A stretch of DNA of 64,000 nt. It comes from CBFHWY01 sp965659675. GTDB lineage: Bacteria > Bacteroidota > Bacteroidia > Flavobacteriales_G > Salibacteraceae. Position numbers and translations under genes: made by a program. Positions 53,492 to 62,619 of the stretch are shown here, piece by piece; the first letter of the stretch is position 1, and each line of letters opens with the position of its first letter. The stretch covers positions 12,136 to 76,135 of the forward strand of contig CBFHWY010000002.1 of NCBI GenBank assembly GCA_965659675.1, read 5' to 3'. The notes beneath the pieces were generated by a model, which saw only the letters and a list, made by a program, of their open reading frames with translations, did not search any database and was not told the origin of the DNA.

Positions 53492-54259
53492 ATGATGTCC
53501 AAACTCAGCGTCATCATTCCTTGTTACAACGAGGAAGACAGCATCGGAAGAGCCCTCGACTCAGTTTCCTGGGCAGATGAGATCATATTACTCGATTCCT
53601 ACAGCACCGACCAAAGTAGAAGTATTGCAGAGGCAAAAGGTGCCCGCATCATAGAACGCGAGTTTGACTACCCTGCTCGTCAAAAGAATTGGGCAATCCC
53701 GCAGGCGAGTCATGATTGGATCCTACTGCTTGATTCTGACGAAGAAATCACTCCTGAGCTGAAAGAAGAGATCCGTCAGATCCTCGAATCAGACCCAAAA
53801 CACAAAGCATACTGGATCCCCAGAAAGAATATCTTCATGGATCAGCAGGTCAATTTTGGTGACTGGAAACGAGATGCAGTTATCAGGCTGATCCATAAGG
53901 AACACTGCCGATATGGCGATATCAGGGTGCATGAGGAAATTGAGACCAGGGAGTCTGTTGGTAGATTATCTCAGGTCATAAAACATTACACCTACAAAGG
54001 GTTGCATCATTATCTAAAAAAACTTGATCGCTATACGAATTGGGGAGCACAAGATCGATTTGATCGCGGAAAACGGGTTGGCATGGCCCAAATGATGCTT
54101 AAGCCGCTTTGGAGTTTTATTCGGGCTTACTTCATTCGGCTCGGAATACTCGATGGAAGAGTAGGTTTTATCCTCGCCTATCTTGCTGCATACACGGCTT
54201 TCATAAGAACAGTTAAAATTTGGCGCCTGCAAAAAGCCGAGCCTGTTCCCAAGGATTAA
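53492..54259 (+). CDS. GT2 glycosyltransferase, WaaE/KdtX-like
   Basis: 255 residues. LSVIIPCYNEEDSIGRALDS, ADEIILLDSYSTDQS and DWILLLDSDEEITPEL (DxD) define the GT-A domain; FDYPARQKNWAI and RDAVIRLIHKEHCRYGD resemble LPS-core beta-1,4-glucosyltransferases of the WaaE type. A hydrophobic C-terminal stretch (RVGFILAYLAAYTAFI) suggests membrane attachment. A role in lipopolysaccharide core or surface glycan is inferred. Confidence 0.88.
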   Translation: MMSKLSVIIPCYNEEDSIGRALDSVSWADEIILLDSYSTDQSRSIAEAKGARIIEREFDYPARQKNWAIPQASHDWILLLDSDEEITPELKEEIRQILESDPKHKAYWIPRKNIFMDQQVNFGDWKRDAVIRLIHKEHCRYGDIRVHEEIETRESVGRLSQVIKHYTYKGLHHYLKKLDRYTNWGAQDRFDRGKRVGMAQMMLKPLWSFIRAYFIRLGILDGRVGFILAYLAAYTAFIRTVKIWRLQKAEPVPKD

Positions 54260-54276
54260 GCTAACCTTGAAAATAT

Positions 54277-54284
54277 TAGTTTTG
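54277..54284 (+). promoter_or_regulatory. -7 element TAGTTTTG upstream of sucA
   Basis: A perfect TANNTTTG match 24 bp before the sucA ATG. Confidence 0.5.
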
Positions 54285-54308
54285 TCTAACTAAACTGCTC
54301 TAGTTCTA

Positions 54309-57014
54309 ATGGACACATACTCCTACGTCGGAAACGGCGACGTGAATGCGATAGAAGATCTCTATAAACAATATCGAAAGGACCCTGAATCAGTCGATTT
54401 CGGATGGAAGAAATTCTTTGAAGGCTTCGATTTTTCCAGAACCAACTTCGAAGAGGATGGTGAGATCCCTGAAAACTTCCGGAAGGAGTTCAAGGTGATC
54501 AACCTGATCAATGACTATCGCTCAAGAGGTCACCTTTTCACCAAAACCAATCCGGTTCGAACAAGAAGACAATATAGTCCAACGCTCGACCTCGAGCATT
54601 ACGGACTTTCAGAAGAAGACCTGGAGCTCGAATTTGCTGCTGGATCTGAGATCGGTATAGGTTCGGCGAAGCTGAGTAAGATCATAGAACATTTATCTGA
54701 AACCTACTGCCATTCCATAGGGGTAGAGTACATGTACATACGTCACCCAGAGGTCGTATCCTGGTTACAGGAAAAACTAGAATCAAAAAGAAACCAGCCG
54801 CAATTCAACAAGGAAGAGAAGAAAGAGATCTTCCGTAAGCTAAAAGAAGCGGTGCTGTTTGAGCAATTCCTTCACAAGAAGTTTGTCGGACAAAAACGTT
54901 TCTCTCTCGAAGGAGGTGAAGCACTGATCCCATCATTGAACTATATCCTGGAAAAAGGAGCCAATCTCGGAATTGAGGAATTTGTTTTCGGAATGGCGCA
55001 TCGCGGACGATTGAATGTGCTGGCGAATATCTTTAAGAAATCATTCGATCAGATCTTCGCTGAATTTGAAGGGATAGAATACGAGGACAGCATGTTCGAT
55101 GGGGATGTCAAATATCACCTTGGACACTCTCGCTCAAGAAAGACAGATAGAGGAGTAGACGTTCACCTAACCCTATCTCCCAATCCTTCTCACCTCGAAG
55201 CAGTAGATCCTGTAGTGGAAGGTATTTCCAGAGCTAAGGTCGATAAGTACCTGGAAGATGAATCAAAGATCTGCCCTGTTTTGATCCACGGTGATGCTTC
55301 TATTGCCGGACAGGGAGTTGTTTATGAAGTGGTTCAGATGGCTGGACTCAAAGGCTTCGGAGTAGGAGGAACGATCCATATTGTGGTGAATAATCAGATC
55401 GGCTTCACTACAAACTACATTGATGGAAGAACGAGTACCTATTGCACCGACGTTGGAAAAGTAACCTTGTCGCCAGTGTTCCACGTGAATGGAGACGATG
55501 CGGAGGCAGTGGTTCACACCATTCTTCTGGCAATGGAATACAGGCAGAAGTTCAAACAAGATGTATTCATCGACCTCCTGTGCTACAGAAAGTACGGTCA
55601 CAACGAGGGAGATGAACCGCGCTTCACTCAACCTAAGCTTTACAACATCATTGCAAAGCATCCTAATCCAAAAGACATTTATCTCGATCAATTGATCGAA
55701 GAAGGAGTGCTTACGAAGGATGCTGCAAAAAAGGCTGAAGAGAAATACCTTTCGGTTCTTGAAGAGAATTTTGAAGCCTCCAAGAAAATGCAGCTTGCTC
55801 AGATCGAGCATTTCATGGAATTCACCTGGAAAGATGTTCCAGGGGAAAAGGAGGGCGACTTCGATAAGTCACCGAAAACAGCCATCACTCAAAAGGCATT
55901 TAAGGAACTTTCAAGCAGTATTACGAGTTTACCGTCCGACAAAAAATTCTTCAGAAAGATCACCAAGCTGAATGATGATCGCAAGAAGATGATCAAGGAA
56001 GATCGTCTCGATTGGGCCATGGGAGAACTCCTGGCATATGCCAGCCTGCTCAATGAAGGTCACAATGTGAGGATCACAGGTCAGGATGTGGAGCGAGGAA
56101 CCTTCTCTCACCGACATGCGACCCTGACTATGGAGGATAGTGAAGACAAGTATGTTCCCCTGGCGAACATCTCAAAGGATCAGGGTAAATTCTGGATCTA
56201 TAATTCGCTGCTTTCAGAGTATGCTGTGCTTGGCTATGAATATGGTTATGCCATGACGAGCCCCAACGAGTTAGTGGTTTGGGAAGCACAATTTGGTGAC
56301 TTTAACAATGGAGCACAGATCATCATGGATCAGTTCCTCAGCGCAGCGGAGGACAAATGGCATATTCAGAATGGTTTGGTTATGCTGCTTCCTCATGGAT
56401 ATGAGGGACAAGGGGCAGAGCATTCCTCAGCAAGGCTGGAAAGATTCCTTCAGCTTTGTGCAGAGAACAATATGCAGATCGTGAATTGCAGTACTCCTGC
56501 CAACTTCTTTCACGCCCTGCGTCGTCAACTTAAGCGTGACTTTAGAAAACCTCTGATCGTTTTCACGCCAAAAAGCCTGCTGCGATACAAAGATTGTGTT
56601 TCGAGTATCAAAGACTTCAGCACAGGAGGTTTTAAAGAGGTCATCGATGATGCCAATGTGAAAAAAGACCAGGTTAAAAAAGTACTTTTCTGCAGTGGTA
56701 AGGTCTATTATGATCTTTTTAATAGAAGAAAAGAAACGAAAAGCGATGATGTGGCCCTCGTGAGGGTAGAACAGATGTATCCATTCCCACAAAAGCAGCT
56801 GGATGCGGTCATCAAGAACTACAAGAACTGCGAGACCTGGAAATGGGTGCAGGAAGAACCAGGAAATATGGGCGCATTGTCATTCATGATACGCCATTTC
56901 ACCATGGTTCCAGTAGAATTTGTCGCGAGACCAGATAGCGCATCACCTGCCACTGGATCCTCCAAAAGACACGCTCAACGTCATAGCGAATTACTAGATA
57001 AAGCATTTGAATAA
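54309..57014 (+). CDS. sucA: 2-oxoglutarate dehydrogenase E1 component
   Basis: 901 residues. A thiamine-diphosphate enzyme that decarboxylates 2-oxoglutarate in the TCA cycle. The N-terminal E2-binding region (YVGNGDVNAIEDLYKQYRKD) is followed by FVFGMAHRGRLNVLANI, HLTLSPNPSHLEAVDPVVEG, HGDASIAGQGVVYEVVQMA and the TPP motif around GFTTNYIDGRTSTYCTDV. The C-terminal half has RITGQDVERGTFSHRHATL and VLLPHGYEGQGAEHSSARLE. sucB follows after 24 bp. Confidence 0.97.
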   Translation: MDTYSYVGNGDVNAIEDLYKQYRKDPESVDFGWKKFFEGFDFSRTNFEEDGEIPENFRKEFKVINLINDYRSRGHLFTKTNPVRTRRQYSPTLDLEHYGLSEEDLELEFAAGSEIGIGSAKLSKIIEHLSETYCHSIGVEYMYIRHPEVVSWLQEKLESKRNQPQFNKEEKKEIFRKLKEAVLFEQFLHKKFVGQKRFSLEGGEALIPSLNYILEKGANLGIEEFVFGMAHRGRLNVLANIFKKSFDQIFAEFEGIEYEDSMFDGDVKYHLGHSRSRKTDRGVDVHLTLSPNPSHLEAVDPVVEGISRAKVDKYLEDESKICPVLIHGDASIAGQGVVYEVVQMAGLKGFGVGGTIHIVVNNQIGFTTNYIDGRTSTYCTDVGKVTLSPVFHVNGDDAEAVVHTILLAMEYRQKFKQDVFIDLLCYRKYGHNEGDEPRFTQPKLYNIIAKHPNPKDIYLDQLIEEGVLTKDAAKKAEEKYLSVLEENFEASKKMQLAQIEHFMEFTWKDVPGEKEGDFDKSPKTAITQKAFKELSSSITSLPSDKKFFRKITKLNDDRKKMIKEDRLDWAMGELLAYASLLNEGHNVRITGQDVERGTFSHRHATLTMEDSEDKYVPLANISKDQGKFWIYNSLLSEYAVLGYEYGYAMTSPNELVVWEAQFGDFNNGAQIIMDQFLSAAEDKWHIQNGLVMLLPHGYEGQGAEHSSARLERFLQLCAENNMQIVNCSTPANFFHALRRQLKRDFRKPLIVFTPKSLLRYKDCVSSIKDFSTGGFKEVIDDANVKKDQVKKVLFCSGKVYYDLFNRRKETKSDDVALVRVEQMYPFPQKQLDAVIKNYKNCETWKWVQEEPGNMGALSFMIRHFTMVPVEFVARPDSASPATGSSKRHAQRHSELLDKAFE

Positions 57015-57038
57015 TCACCGAAGTAAATTAGATCAGAG

Positions 57039-58298
57039 ATGATTCTAGAAATGAAAATACCCAGTCCGGGTGAATCCATCACAGAAGTAGAAATAGCACA
57101 GTGGCTGGTGGAAACCGGAGACTATGTAGAGAAGGATCAGGCCATAGCTGAGATCGATTCTGATAAGGCAACGCTAGAACTGCCGGCAGAAGCTGCAGGT
57201 GCCATTGAGATCCTCGCAGAGGAAGGTGATGTGGTAGAAGTTGGTCAGGTTGTATGCAAGATCGATACTTCGGTAGAAGGTGAAGCCAAGCCAAAGGCTG
57301 AAGAGAAGGAAGCCTCAAAATCAGAAGATAAAAAAGCTGAACCTGAAAAGAAAGAATCTGCCAAAGAGGAAAGCGAAAAAGCTTCAGAAACAAAAGTTGC
57401 TGCAGATGTCAAGGCAAGCCCTGTAGCGAAGGAAATGATCGAAAAGAACGGCTTAAAAGCTGATCAGATCGGTGGTTCAGGGCCTAAAGGGCGTATTCTG
57501 AAATCAGATGTTGTTTCATACATGTCGGGTGGATTCGATACCTCTGCCGCTGCTGGTTGGGGTGGTACTCGCGAAGAGCGCAGAGAAAGGATGTCGAGCC
57601 TTCGAAGAAAGGTCGCCGAGCGCCTGGTAAATGTGAAAAGCGAAACGGCCATGCTCACTACCTTCAATGAGATCGACATGAGCGCAGTAATGGCTGTTCG
57701 TTCAAAGTATAAAGAGAAGTTCAAAGAGCAGCATGAGATCGGATTGGGCTTCATGAGTTTCTTTACCAAGGCCTGTACAGAGGCACTCAATCTATTTCCG
57801 GCAGTCAATGGTATGATCGATGGAAAAGAATTGATCTTCCACGACTATGCGGATGTAGGGATCGCAGTGAGTTCTCCGAAAGGGCTTATGGTGCCTGTGT
57901 TGAGAAACGCAGAGCAAATGACGCTGGCTGAGATCGAGAAAGAGATCAAACGTCTTGCCCTCAAAGCAAGAGATGGCAAGTTGGGTCTGGATGAGATGTG
58001 TGGAGGAACTTTCACGATCACCAATGGAGGCGTGTTTGGATCTATGCTTTCAACTCCGATCATCAACCCACCACAATCGGCTATTCTGGGAATGCATAAT
58101 ATCGTTGAGCGTCCGATCGCTGTAAATGGCAAAGTGGAGATTCGTCCAGTAATGTACGTGGCACTTTCATATGACCATCGCATCATCGACGGTAAAGAAT
58201 CAGTAAGCTTTCTCTACAAGGTCAAAGAGATGATCGAGAATCCAAGCAAACTCATGTTTGGAGGCAAGGAGCCGGAAGAGGTTTTGTTGGGACTTTAG
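57039..58298 (+). CDS. sucB: dihydrolipoyllysine succinyltransferase, E2 of 2-oxoglutarate dehydrogenase
   Basis: 419 residues (an ATG four codons on is also possible). The lipoyl domain carries K43 in EIDSDKATLELPAEA. A Lys/Glu-rich linker follows, then the E1/E3-binding domain (SPVAKEMIEKNGLKADQIGG) and the acyltransferase domain with YVALSYDHRIIDGKESVSF, containing the catalytic His and Asp. The third subunit, E3, is not in the window. The repeat unit follows the gene. Confidence 0.97.
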   Translation: MILEMKIPSPGESITEVEIAQWLVETGDYVEKDQAIAEIDSDKATLELPAEAAGAIEILAEEGDVVEVGQVVCKIDTSVEGEAKPKAEEKEASKSEDKKAEPEKKESAKEESEKASETKVAADVKASPVAKEMIEKNGLKADQIGGSGPKGRILKSDVVSYMSGGFDTSAAAGWGGTREERRERMSSLRRKVAERLVNVKSETAMLTTFNEIDMSAVMAVRSKYKEKFKEQHEIGLGFMSFFTKACTEALNLFPAVNGMIDGKELIFHDYADVGIAVSSPKGLMVPVLRNAEQMTLAEIEKEIKRLALKARDGKLGLDEMCGGTFTITNGGVFGSMLSTPIINPPQSAILGMHNIVERPIAVNGKVEIRPVMYVALSYDHRIIDGKESVSFLYKVKEMIENPSKLMFGGKEPEEVLLGL

Positions 58299-58367
58299 TA
58301 CTCAGCATTCCCTTTCTTGTGCTAGCTAAGCTTAATTGATGCTCTGACTTGGAGGTTTTATTGGATA

Positions 58368-58484
58368 GTCTGAAAGTTCGAAGGTCTGATAAGTCTGATA
58401 AGTCTGAAAGGTCTGAAAGGTCCGAAAGGTCCGAAAGATCTGATAAGTCTGAAAGGTCTGAGGGGTCTGACAGTTCGAAGGTTT
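58368..58484 (+). repeat. 9-bp tandem array, GTCTGAWAG type
   Basis: About 12 units: GTCTGAAAG, then after TTCGAAG two GTCTGATAA, two GTCTGAAAG, two GTCCGAAAG, ATCTGATAA, GTCTGAAAG, GTCTGAGGG and GTCTGACAG. AGTTCGAAGGTCTGA near the left end and AGTTCGAAGGTTTGA at the right end bracket the array. No spacers and no open frame. It lies in the sucB to four-helix gap. Confidence 0.9.
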
Positions 58485-58573
58485 GAATCGTGGCCTAATT
58501 TCAAGTCATTAATTGAATAATCTTATGCCCCAATTATTTATGTGATTTAATATAATCTTAGAGTTTTGGATTT
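58485..58573. other. short non-coding gap before the four-helix gene
   Basis: AT-rich, including AATATAATC; no clear TANNTTTG. The promoter of the four-helix gene is not recognisable. Confidence 0.4.
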
Positions 58574-58927
58574 ATGTTCGGATTCGAGAAACTTACCGTT
58601 TATAAGGCTGCTAAAAAGTTCCATTCTCAAATTAGGGTGAAGGTCACCAAACAAAAGAATCTGGATAAGGCATATAGCTACCAACTTACCAGAGCTTCAC
58701 TGAGTATTGTGCTAAATATTGCTGAAGGCACAAGCAGGTTTACGAATCCCTCGGCCAGAAATTTCTACATCATATCTAGGGGGTCCTTATTCGAAACCGT
58801 GTCGATGCTGGGTATTCTCCAATCGGAAGGGCTTATCTCTAATACTCTTTATGAACAGTTTTATTCTGATGCCCAGAAAATTTCCTATTCTCTCTATAGG
58901 ATGATCAAAAGGCTTGAATCAAATTAG
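58574..58927 (+). CDS. four-helix-bundle protein (S23/IVP family)
   Basis: 117 residues, all helical: FEKLTVYKAAKKFHSQIRVK, SYQLTRASLSIVLNIAEGTS, PSARNFYIISRGSLFETVSM and SDAQKISYSLYRMIKRLES make four amphipathic helices. The NIAEG motif after helix 2 and the aromatic/Arg pattern are typical of the family first seen as intervening-sequence proteins in 23S rRNA genes; the accessory protein Avd of diversity-generating retroelements has the same fold. No reverse transcriptase or rRNA gene is near. It is flanked by oppositely oriented short tandem arrays. Function unknown; an RNA- or DNA-binding oligomer is plausible by fold. Confidence 0.9.
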   Translation: MFGFEKLTVYKAAKKFHSQIRVKVTKQKNLDKAYSYQLTRASLSIVLNIAEGTSRFTNPSARNFYIISRGSLFETVSMLGILQSEGLISNTLYEQFYSDAQKISYSLYRMIKRLESN

Positions 58928-58952
58928 CTATGGGGCTTTTTGTTTTACAATG

Positions 58953-59008
58953 ACCCTCAGACCCTCAGATCACCAGACCACCAGACCACCAGACCCTCAG
59001 ACCACCAA
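58953..59008 (-). repeat. 8-bp tandem array, inverted relative to the 9-bp array
   Basis: Seven 8-bp units on the plus strand: ACCCTCAG twice, ATCACCAG, ACCACCAG twice, ACCCTCAG, ACCACCAA. Read on the minus strand they are CTGAGGGT and CTGGTGGT, so that strand reads GGTCTGAGGGTCTGG, the same core as the array at 58368. The four-helix gene thus lies between inverted arrays. Confidence 0.88.
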
Positions 59009-59077
59009 ACTTGAAGGCCCCCAACTTTCGTCGAGGGACTTCATAATGGAGGATAACAATCTTTGTATTCTCTAAGC

Positions 59078-59105
59078 AGCTTGAAGCTTGTGGCCTGTAG
59101 CTAGA
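59078..59105 (+). repeat. short 7-bp tandem repeat
   Basis: AGCTTGA, AGCTTGT, GGCCTGT and AGCTAGA stand in tandem (four 7-bp units). It is a third, unrelated-looking short array close to the 8-bp array. Confidence 0.65.
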
Positions 59106-59141
59106 GACTTAACCCGAAAACATCTAGCTTCGCTCGCGCTT

Positions 59142-59181
59142 CGCTGAATTTAGTTCAGCTTAATTGCAGAATCGCAATTAA
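59142..59181 (-). terminator. two hairpins at the end of nrdA
   Basis: TTAATTGC-AGAATC-GCAATTAA (59160-59181) is a perfect 8-bp inverted repeat covering the nrdA stop codon. GCTGAA...TTCAGC (59142-59158) is a second stem directly after it in the transcript. There is no clear T tract, so they may protect the 3' end rather than terminate. Confidence 0.45.
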
Positions 59182-61538
59182 CCTGAACACATCTCACAAC
59201 TATCTGGATCATCGAGTGAGCAGGCGATCTCAGCCATACGTTGCTCTTCGCTAATCTCTTCTTTTGGTTGTGATAGCTTGGATTTGTCCACGGTGAACTT
59301 GATCGCGTCAGTAGCTGCCTTGGTTCTCAAGTAATACATTCCCGTCTTCAATCCTTTTTTCCAGCCGTAGAAATGCATGGAAGTCAGTTTTCCAAAGTTT
59401 GGATCCTGGATGAAGATGTTCAAAGACTGCGATTGGTCAATATAGGCACCTCTGTCTGCGGCCATATCGATAATGGTCTTTTGAGAGATCTCCCAAACTG
59501 TTTTGTAGAGTTCTTTCAGGTTGTCAGGGATCTCGTCGATCTCTTGTACCGATCCGTTTGCAGCGATCAGTTTGTGCTTGAGAGATTCATTCCACAGACC
59601 GAGTTTTACAAGGTCCTTAAGTAGGTGTTTGTTCACTACGGCAAACTCACCCGACAGTGTTCTTCTCGTGTAGATGTTTGAAGTGTAAGGCTCGAATGCC
59701 TCATTATTTCCAAGGATCTGAGCAGTGGAAGCGGTTGGCATTGGTGCAAGAAGCAATGAGTTTCGCACGCCGTGCTCTTTCACTTCTTCTCTCAATACAT
59801 CCCATTCCCAACGATCTGTTGGCTCAACACCCCAAAGATCGAATTGGAATTTACCTTCAGAGATCGGTGAACCTTTGAATGTTTCATAAGCACCTTCTTC
59901 TTTTGCAAGATCTTTTGAAGCAGTCACCGCAGCATAATAGATCGTTTCGAAGATCTCTTTGTTCAGCTGCTGAGCTTTTTCTGAATCGAATGGATAACGC
60001 ATTTGAATGAATGTGTCGGCCAAACCCTGTACACCTAATCCGATCGGGCGATGTCTCATGTTTGAGTTCTTCGCCTCAGGAACTGGATAGAAGTTATTAT
60101 CGATGATGCGGTTCAGATTCATCGTAGCCTGATAGGTTACTTCGAATAGACGCTCATGATCGAACTTGCCATCCTTAACGTATTTCGGAAGTGCTAAAGA
60201 GGCAAGGTTACATACGGCAACTTCGTCTTCTGAAGTGTACTCAAGGATCTCAGTACAGAGATTAGAAGAACGGATGGTTCCAAGGTTCTTCTGGTTCGAC
60301 TTTTCATTAGCCGCATCCTTGTAGAGCATGTACGGAGTTCCAGTTTCGATCTGAGATTCCATGATCTTGTACCACAGATCCTGTGCTTTGATCGTCTTTC
60401 TTCCTTTGCCTTCTTTTTCGTATTTCGCGTAAAGTTTTTCGAACTCAGCTCCATATGAATCATAAAGACCTGGGCACTCATCCGGACACATCAGGGTCCA
60501 CTCTTCATTCGCCTCAACGCGCTTCATGAACAGATCTGGGATCCACATCGCGTAGAAAAGATCTCTTGCTCTGTTCTCTTCTTTTCCATGGTTCTTTTTC
60601 AGATCAAGGAAGTCGAACACATCTGGATGCCATGGCTCAAGGTAGATCGCAAATGATCCTTTTCTTTTTCCTCCACCCTGGTCAACATACCTTGCCGTAT
60701 CGTTAAATACACGAAGCATAGGCACGATACCATTCGACGTTCCGTTGGTTCCTCTAATGTATGAACCCGTTGCACGGATATTGTGAATGCTAAGTCCTAT
60801 TCCACCAGCAGACTGGGAGATCTGCGAACACTGTTTTAGCGTATCGTAAATACCTCCGATAGAATCGTCTTTCATGGTAAGAAGGAAACAACTCGACATC
60901 TGTGGCTTGGGTGTTCCTGCATTAAAGAGGGTAGGAGTGGCGTGGGTGAACCAGCGCTCTGACATCAATTCATATGTTTTGATCGCAGAGTCGATATCCC
61001 CTTTGTGTATTCCAACAGAAACACGCATCAACATGTGTTGTGGGCGCTCGGCGATCTGACCGTTGATCTTTAAAAGGTAAGAACGCTCAAGCGTCTTGAA
61101 TCCGAAGTAGTCGTATCCAAAATCGCGATCATAAATGATAGAAGAATCGAGCACCTCTGCATTATCCATGATGATCTGATAAACGTCATCAGCGATCAGG
61201 GGTGCTTTTTTACCTGTCTTTTCATCGATATACTCATAGAGGTCAGTTACCGTTTCACTAAAAGACTTTTTGGTGCTTTTATGAAGGTTCGATACTGAGA
61301 TCCTGGAAGCCAACAAGGCATAATCAGGATGTGAGGTGGTCAATGAAGCCGCAATTTCAGCAGCGAGATTGTCGAGCGCTGAAGTGGTTACCCCTTCATA
61401 GAGCCCTTCGATCACGCGCATCGAGATCTTCACTGGATCTACAGACTGATCAAGTCCGTAGCATAGCTTTTTAATTCGTGCCGTGATCTTGTCAAATTTG
61501 ACAGACTCTTTACGGCCATCTCTTTTTAATACATACAT
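59178..61538 (-). CDS. nrdA: ribonucleoside-diphosphate reductase alpha subunit
   Basis: 786 residues, class I. The ATP-cone (1-90, MYVLKRDGRKESVKFDKITA) is the allosteric activity site. Catalytic features are SCFLLTMKDDSIGGIYDTLK, NLCTEILEYT and the C-terminal redox pair in SCEMCSG. It reduces nucleoside diphosphates with the radical held in NrdB. nrdB lies 19 bp upstream, same strand, so the operon order is nrdB-nrdA. Confidence 0.97.
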   Translation of the reverse strand: MYVLKRDGRKESVKFDKITARIKKLCYGLDQSVDPVKISMRVIEGLYEGVTTSALDNLAAEIAASLTTSHPDYALLASRISVSNLHKSTKKSFSETVTDLYEYIDEKTGKKAPLIADDVYQIIMDNAEVLDSSIIYDRDFGYDYFGFKTLERSYLLKINGQIAERPQHMLMRVSVGIHKGDIDSAIKTYELMSERWFTHATPTLFNAGTPKPQMSSCFLLTMKDDSIGGIYDTLKQCSQISQSAGGIGLSIHNIRATGSYIRGTNGTSNGIVPMLRVFNDTARYVDQGGGKRKGSFAIYLEPWHPDVFDFLDLKKNHGKEENRARDLFYAMWIPDLFMKRVEANEEWTLMCPDECPGLYDSYGAEFEKLYAKYEKEGKGRKTIKAQDLWYKIMESQIETGTPYMLYKDAANEKSNQKNLGTIRSSNLCTEILEYTSEDEVAVCNLASLALPKYVKDGKFDHERLFEVTYQATMNLNRIIDNNFYPVPEAKNSNMRHRPIGLGVQGLADTFIQMRYPFDSEKAQQLNKEIFETIYYAAVTASKDLAKEEGAYETFKGSPISEGKFQFDLWGVEPTDRWEWDVLREEVKEHGVRNSLLLAPMPTASTAQILGNNEAFEPYTSNIYTRRTLSGEFAVVNKHLLKDLVKLGLWNESLKHKLIAANGSVQEIDEIPDNLKELYKTVWEISQKTIIDMAADRGAYIDQSQSLNIFIQDPNFGKLTSMHFYGWKKGLKTGMYYLRTKAATDAIKFTVDKSKLSQPKEEISEEQRMAEIACSLDDPDSCEMCSG

Positions 61539-61557
61539 AGGGTAGTAGTTTTATTGA

Positions 61558-62619
61558 TTAAAAATCTTCATTCAGGGTGAACGTTCTGTCTGTGTCTCCA
61601 CCTTTTACACCAGACTTCTGATATTCTCCAACACGCTTCTCGAAGAAGTTGGTCTTACCTTGCAGGGAGATCAGATCCATAAAGTCAAATGGATTTTCTG
61701 AATTGTATATTTTCTCGTTTCCTAACTCCAAAAGCAGACGATCAGCCACGAACTCAATATACTGAGCCATTAGGTCTGAGTTCATTCCGATCAATCTAAC
61801 TGGAAGTGCATCGAGGATGAATTCTTTTTCGATCTCAACTGCATCCATGATGATCTTCTTCACCAATGATTTAGGAAGTTTATTGTTCAGGTGCTTGTTG
61901 TAAAGCAAACAAGCAAAGTCGCAGTGCTGTCCTTCATCTCTTGAGATCAACTCATTTGAGAAGCTGAGCCCTGGCATCAATCCTCTCTTCTTCAACCAGA
62001 AGATTGAACAGAAACTTCCAGAGAAGAAGATCCCTTCAACAGCTGCAAAAGCAACTAAGCGTTCCGCGAAGGTTCCTTTATCGATCCAACGCAGTGCCCA
62101 TTCCGCTTTCTTCTTCACGCAATCCATCGTTTCAATGGCGTTGAATAAGCGACCTTTCTCCGCTTTGTCTTTGATGTAAGTGTCTATCAGTAGGGAGTAA
62201 GTTTCTGAGTGAATGTTCTCCATCATGATCTGGAAGCCGTAGAAGAACTTCGCTTCTGTATACTGAACTTCATTCACGAAATTCTCAGCCAGGTTCTCAT
62301 TCACGATTCCATCAGAAGCAGCAAAGAATGCCAATACGTGTTTGATGAAATATCTTTCGTCGTCGTTCAATTTTTTGTCCCAATCAACGAGGTCTGGTCC
62401 GAGGTCGATCTCTTCTGCTGTCCAAAAACAAGCTTCCTGAGTTTTGTAGGTTTCCCAGATGTCATCATGTTGGATCGGAAATAGAACGAAACGGTTCGGG
62501 TTGTCCTGTAAGATGGGTTCGCGTTCGAGCAATTCTTCTTGAGTCAGACCGCTCTGAATATCCTCGTTAAGGACCTCTTCCTTAATCTCTTGTTCCTGTT
62601 TCGTCTCTTGATTCTCCAT
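61558..62619 (-). CDS. nrdB: ribonucleoside-diphosphate reductase beta subunit
   Basis: 353 residues. Iron and radical site segments are FFAASDGIVNENLAENFVNE, FFYGFQIMMENIHSETYSLL (Tyr before GFQ aligns with the radical Tyr of the mouse subunit, from memory), and SNELISRDEGQHCDFACLLY. The first 25 residues are acidic and probably disordered. The core looks closer to eukaryotic small subunits than to the E. coli type. First gene of the nrdBA operon. Confidence 0.97.
   Translation of the reverse strand: MENQETKQEQEIKEEVLNEDIQSGLTQEELLEREPILQDNPNRFVLFPIQHDDIWETYKTQEACFWTAEEIDLGPDLVDWDKKLNDDERYFIKHVLAFFAASDGIVNENLAENFVNEVQYTEAKFFYGFQIMMENIHSETYSLLIDTYIKDKAEKGRLFNAIETMDCVKKKAEWALRWIDKGTFAERLVAFAAVEGIFFSGSFCSIFWLKKRGLMPGLSFSNELISRDEGQHCDFACLLYNKHLNNKLPKSLVKKIIMDAVEIEKEFILDALPVRLIGMNSDLMAQYIEFVADRLLLELGNEKIYNSENPFDFMDLISLQGKTNFFEKRVGEYQKSGVKGGDTDRTFTLNEDF

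Noticed and set aside
58368..59008. Possible CRISPR array or diversity-generating retroelement
   Set aside because: Units are 7-9 bp with no spacers, and there is no cas gene, reverse transcriptase or adenine-mutated template/variable repeat pair.
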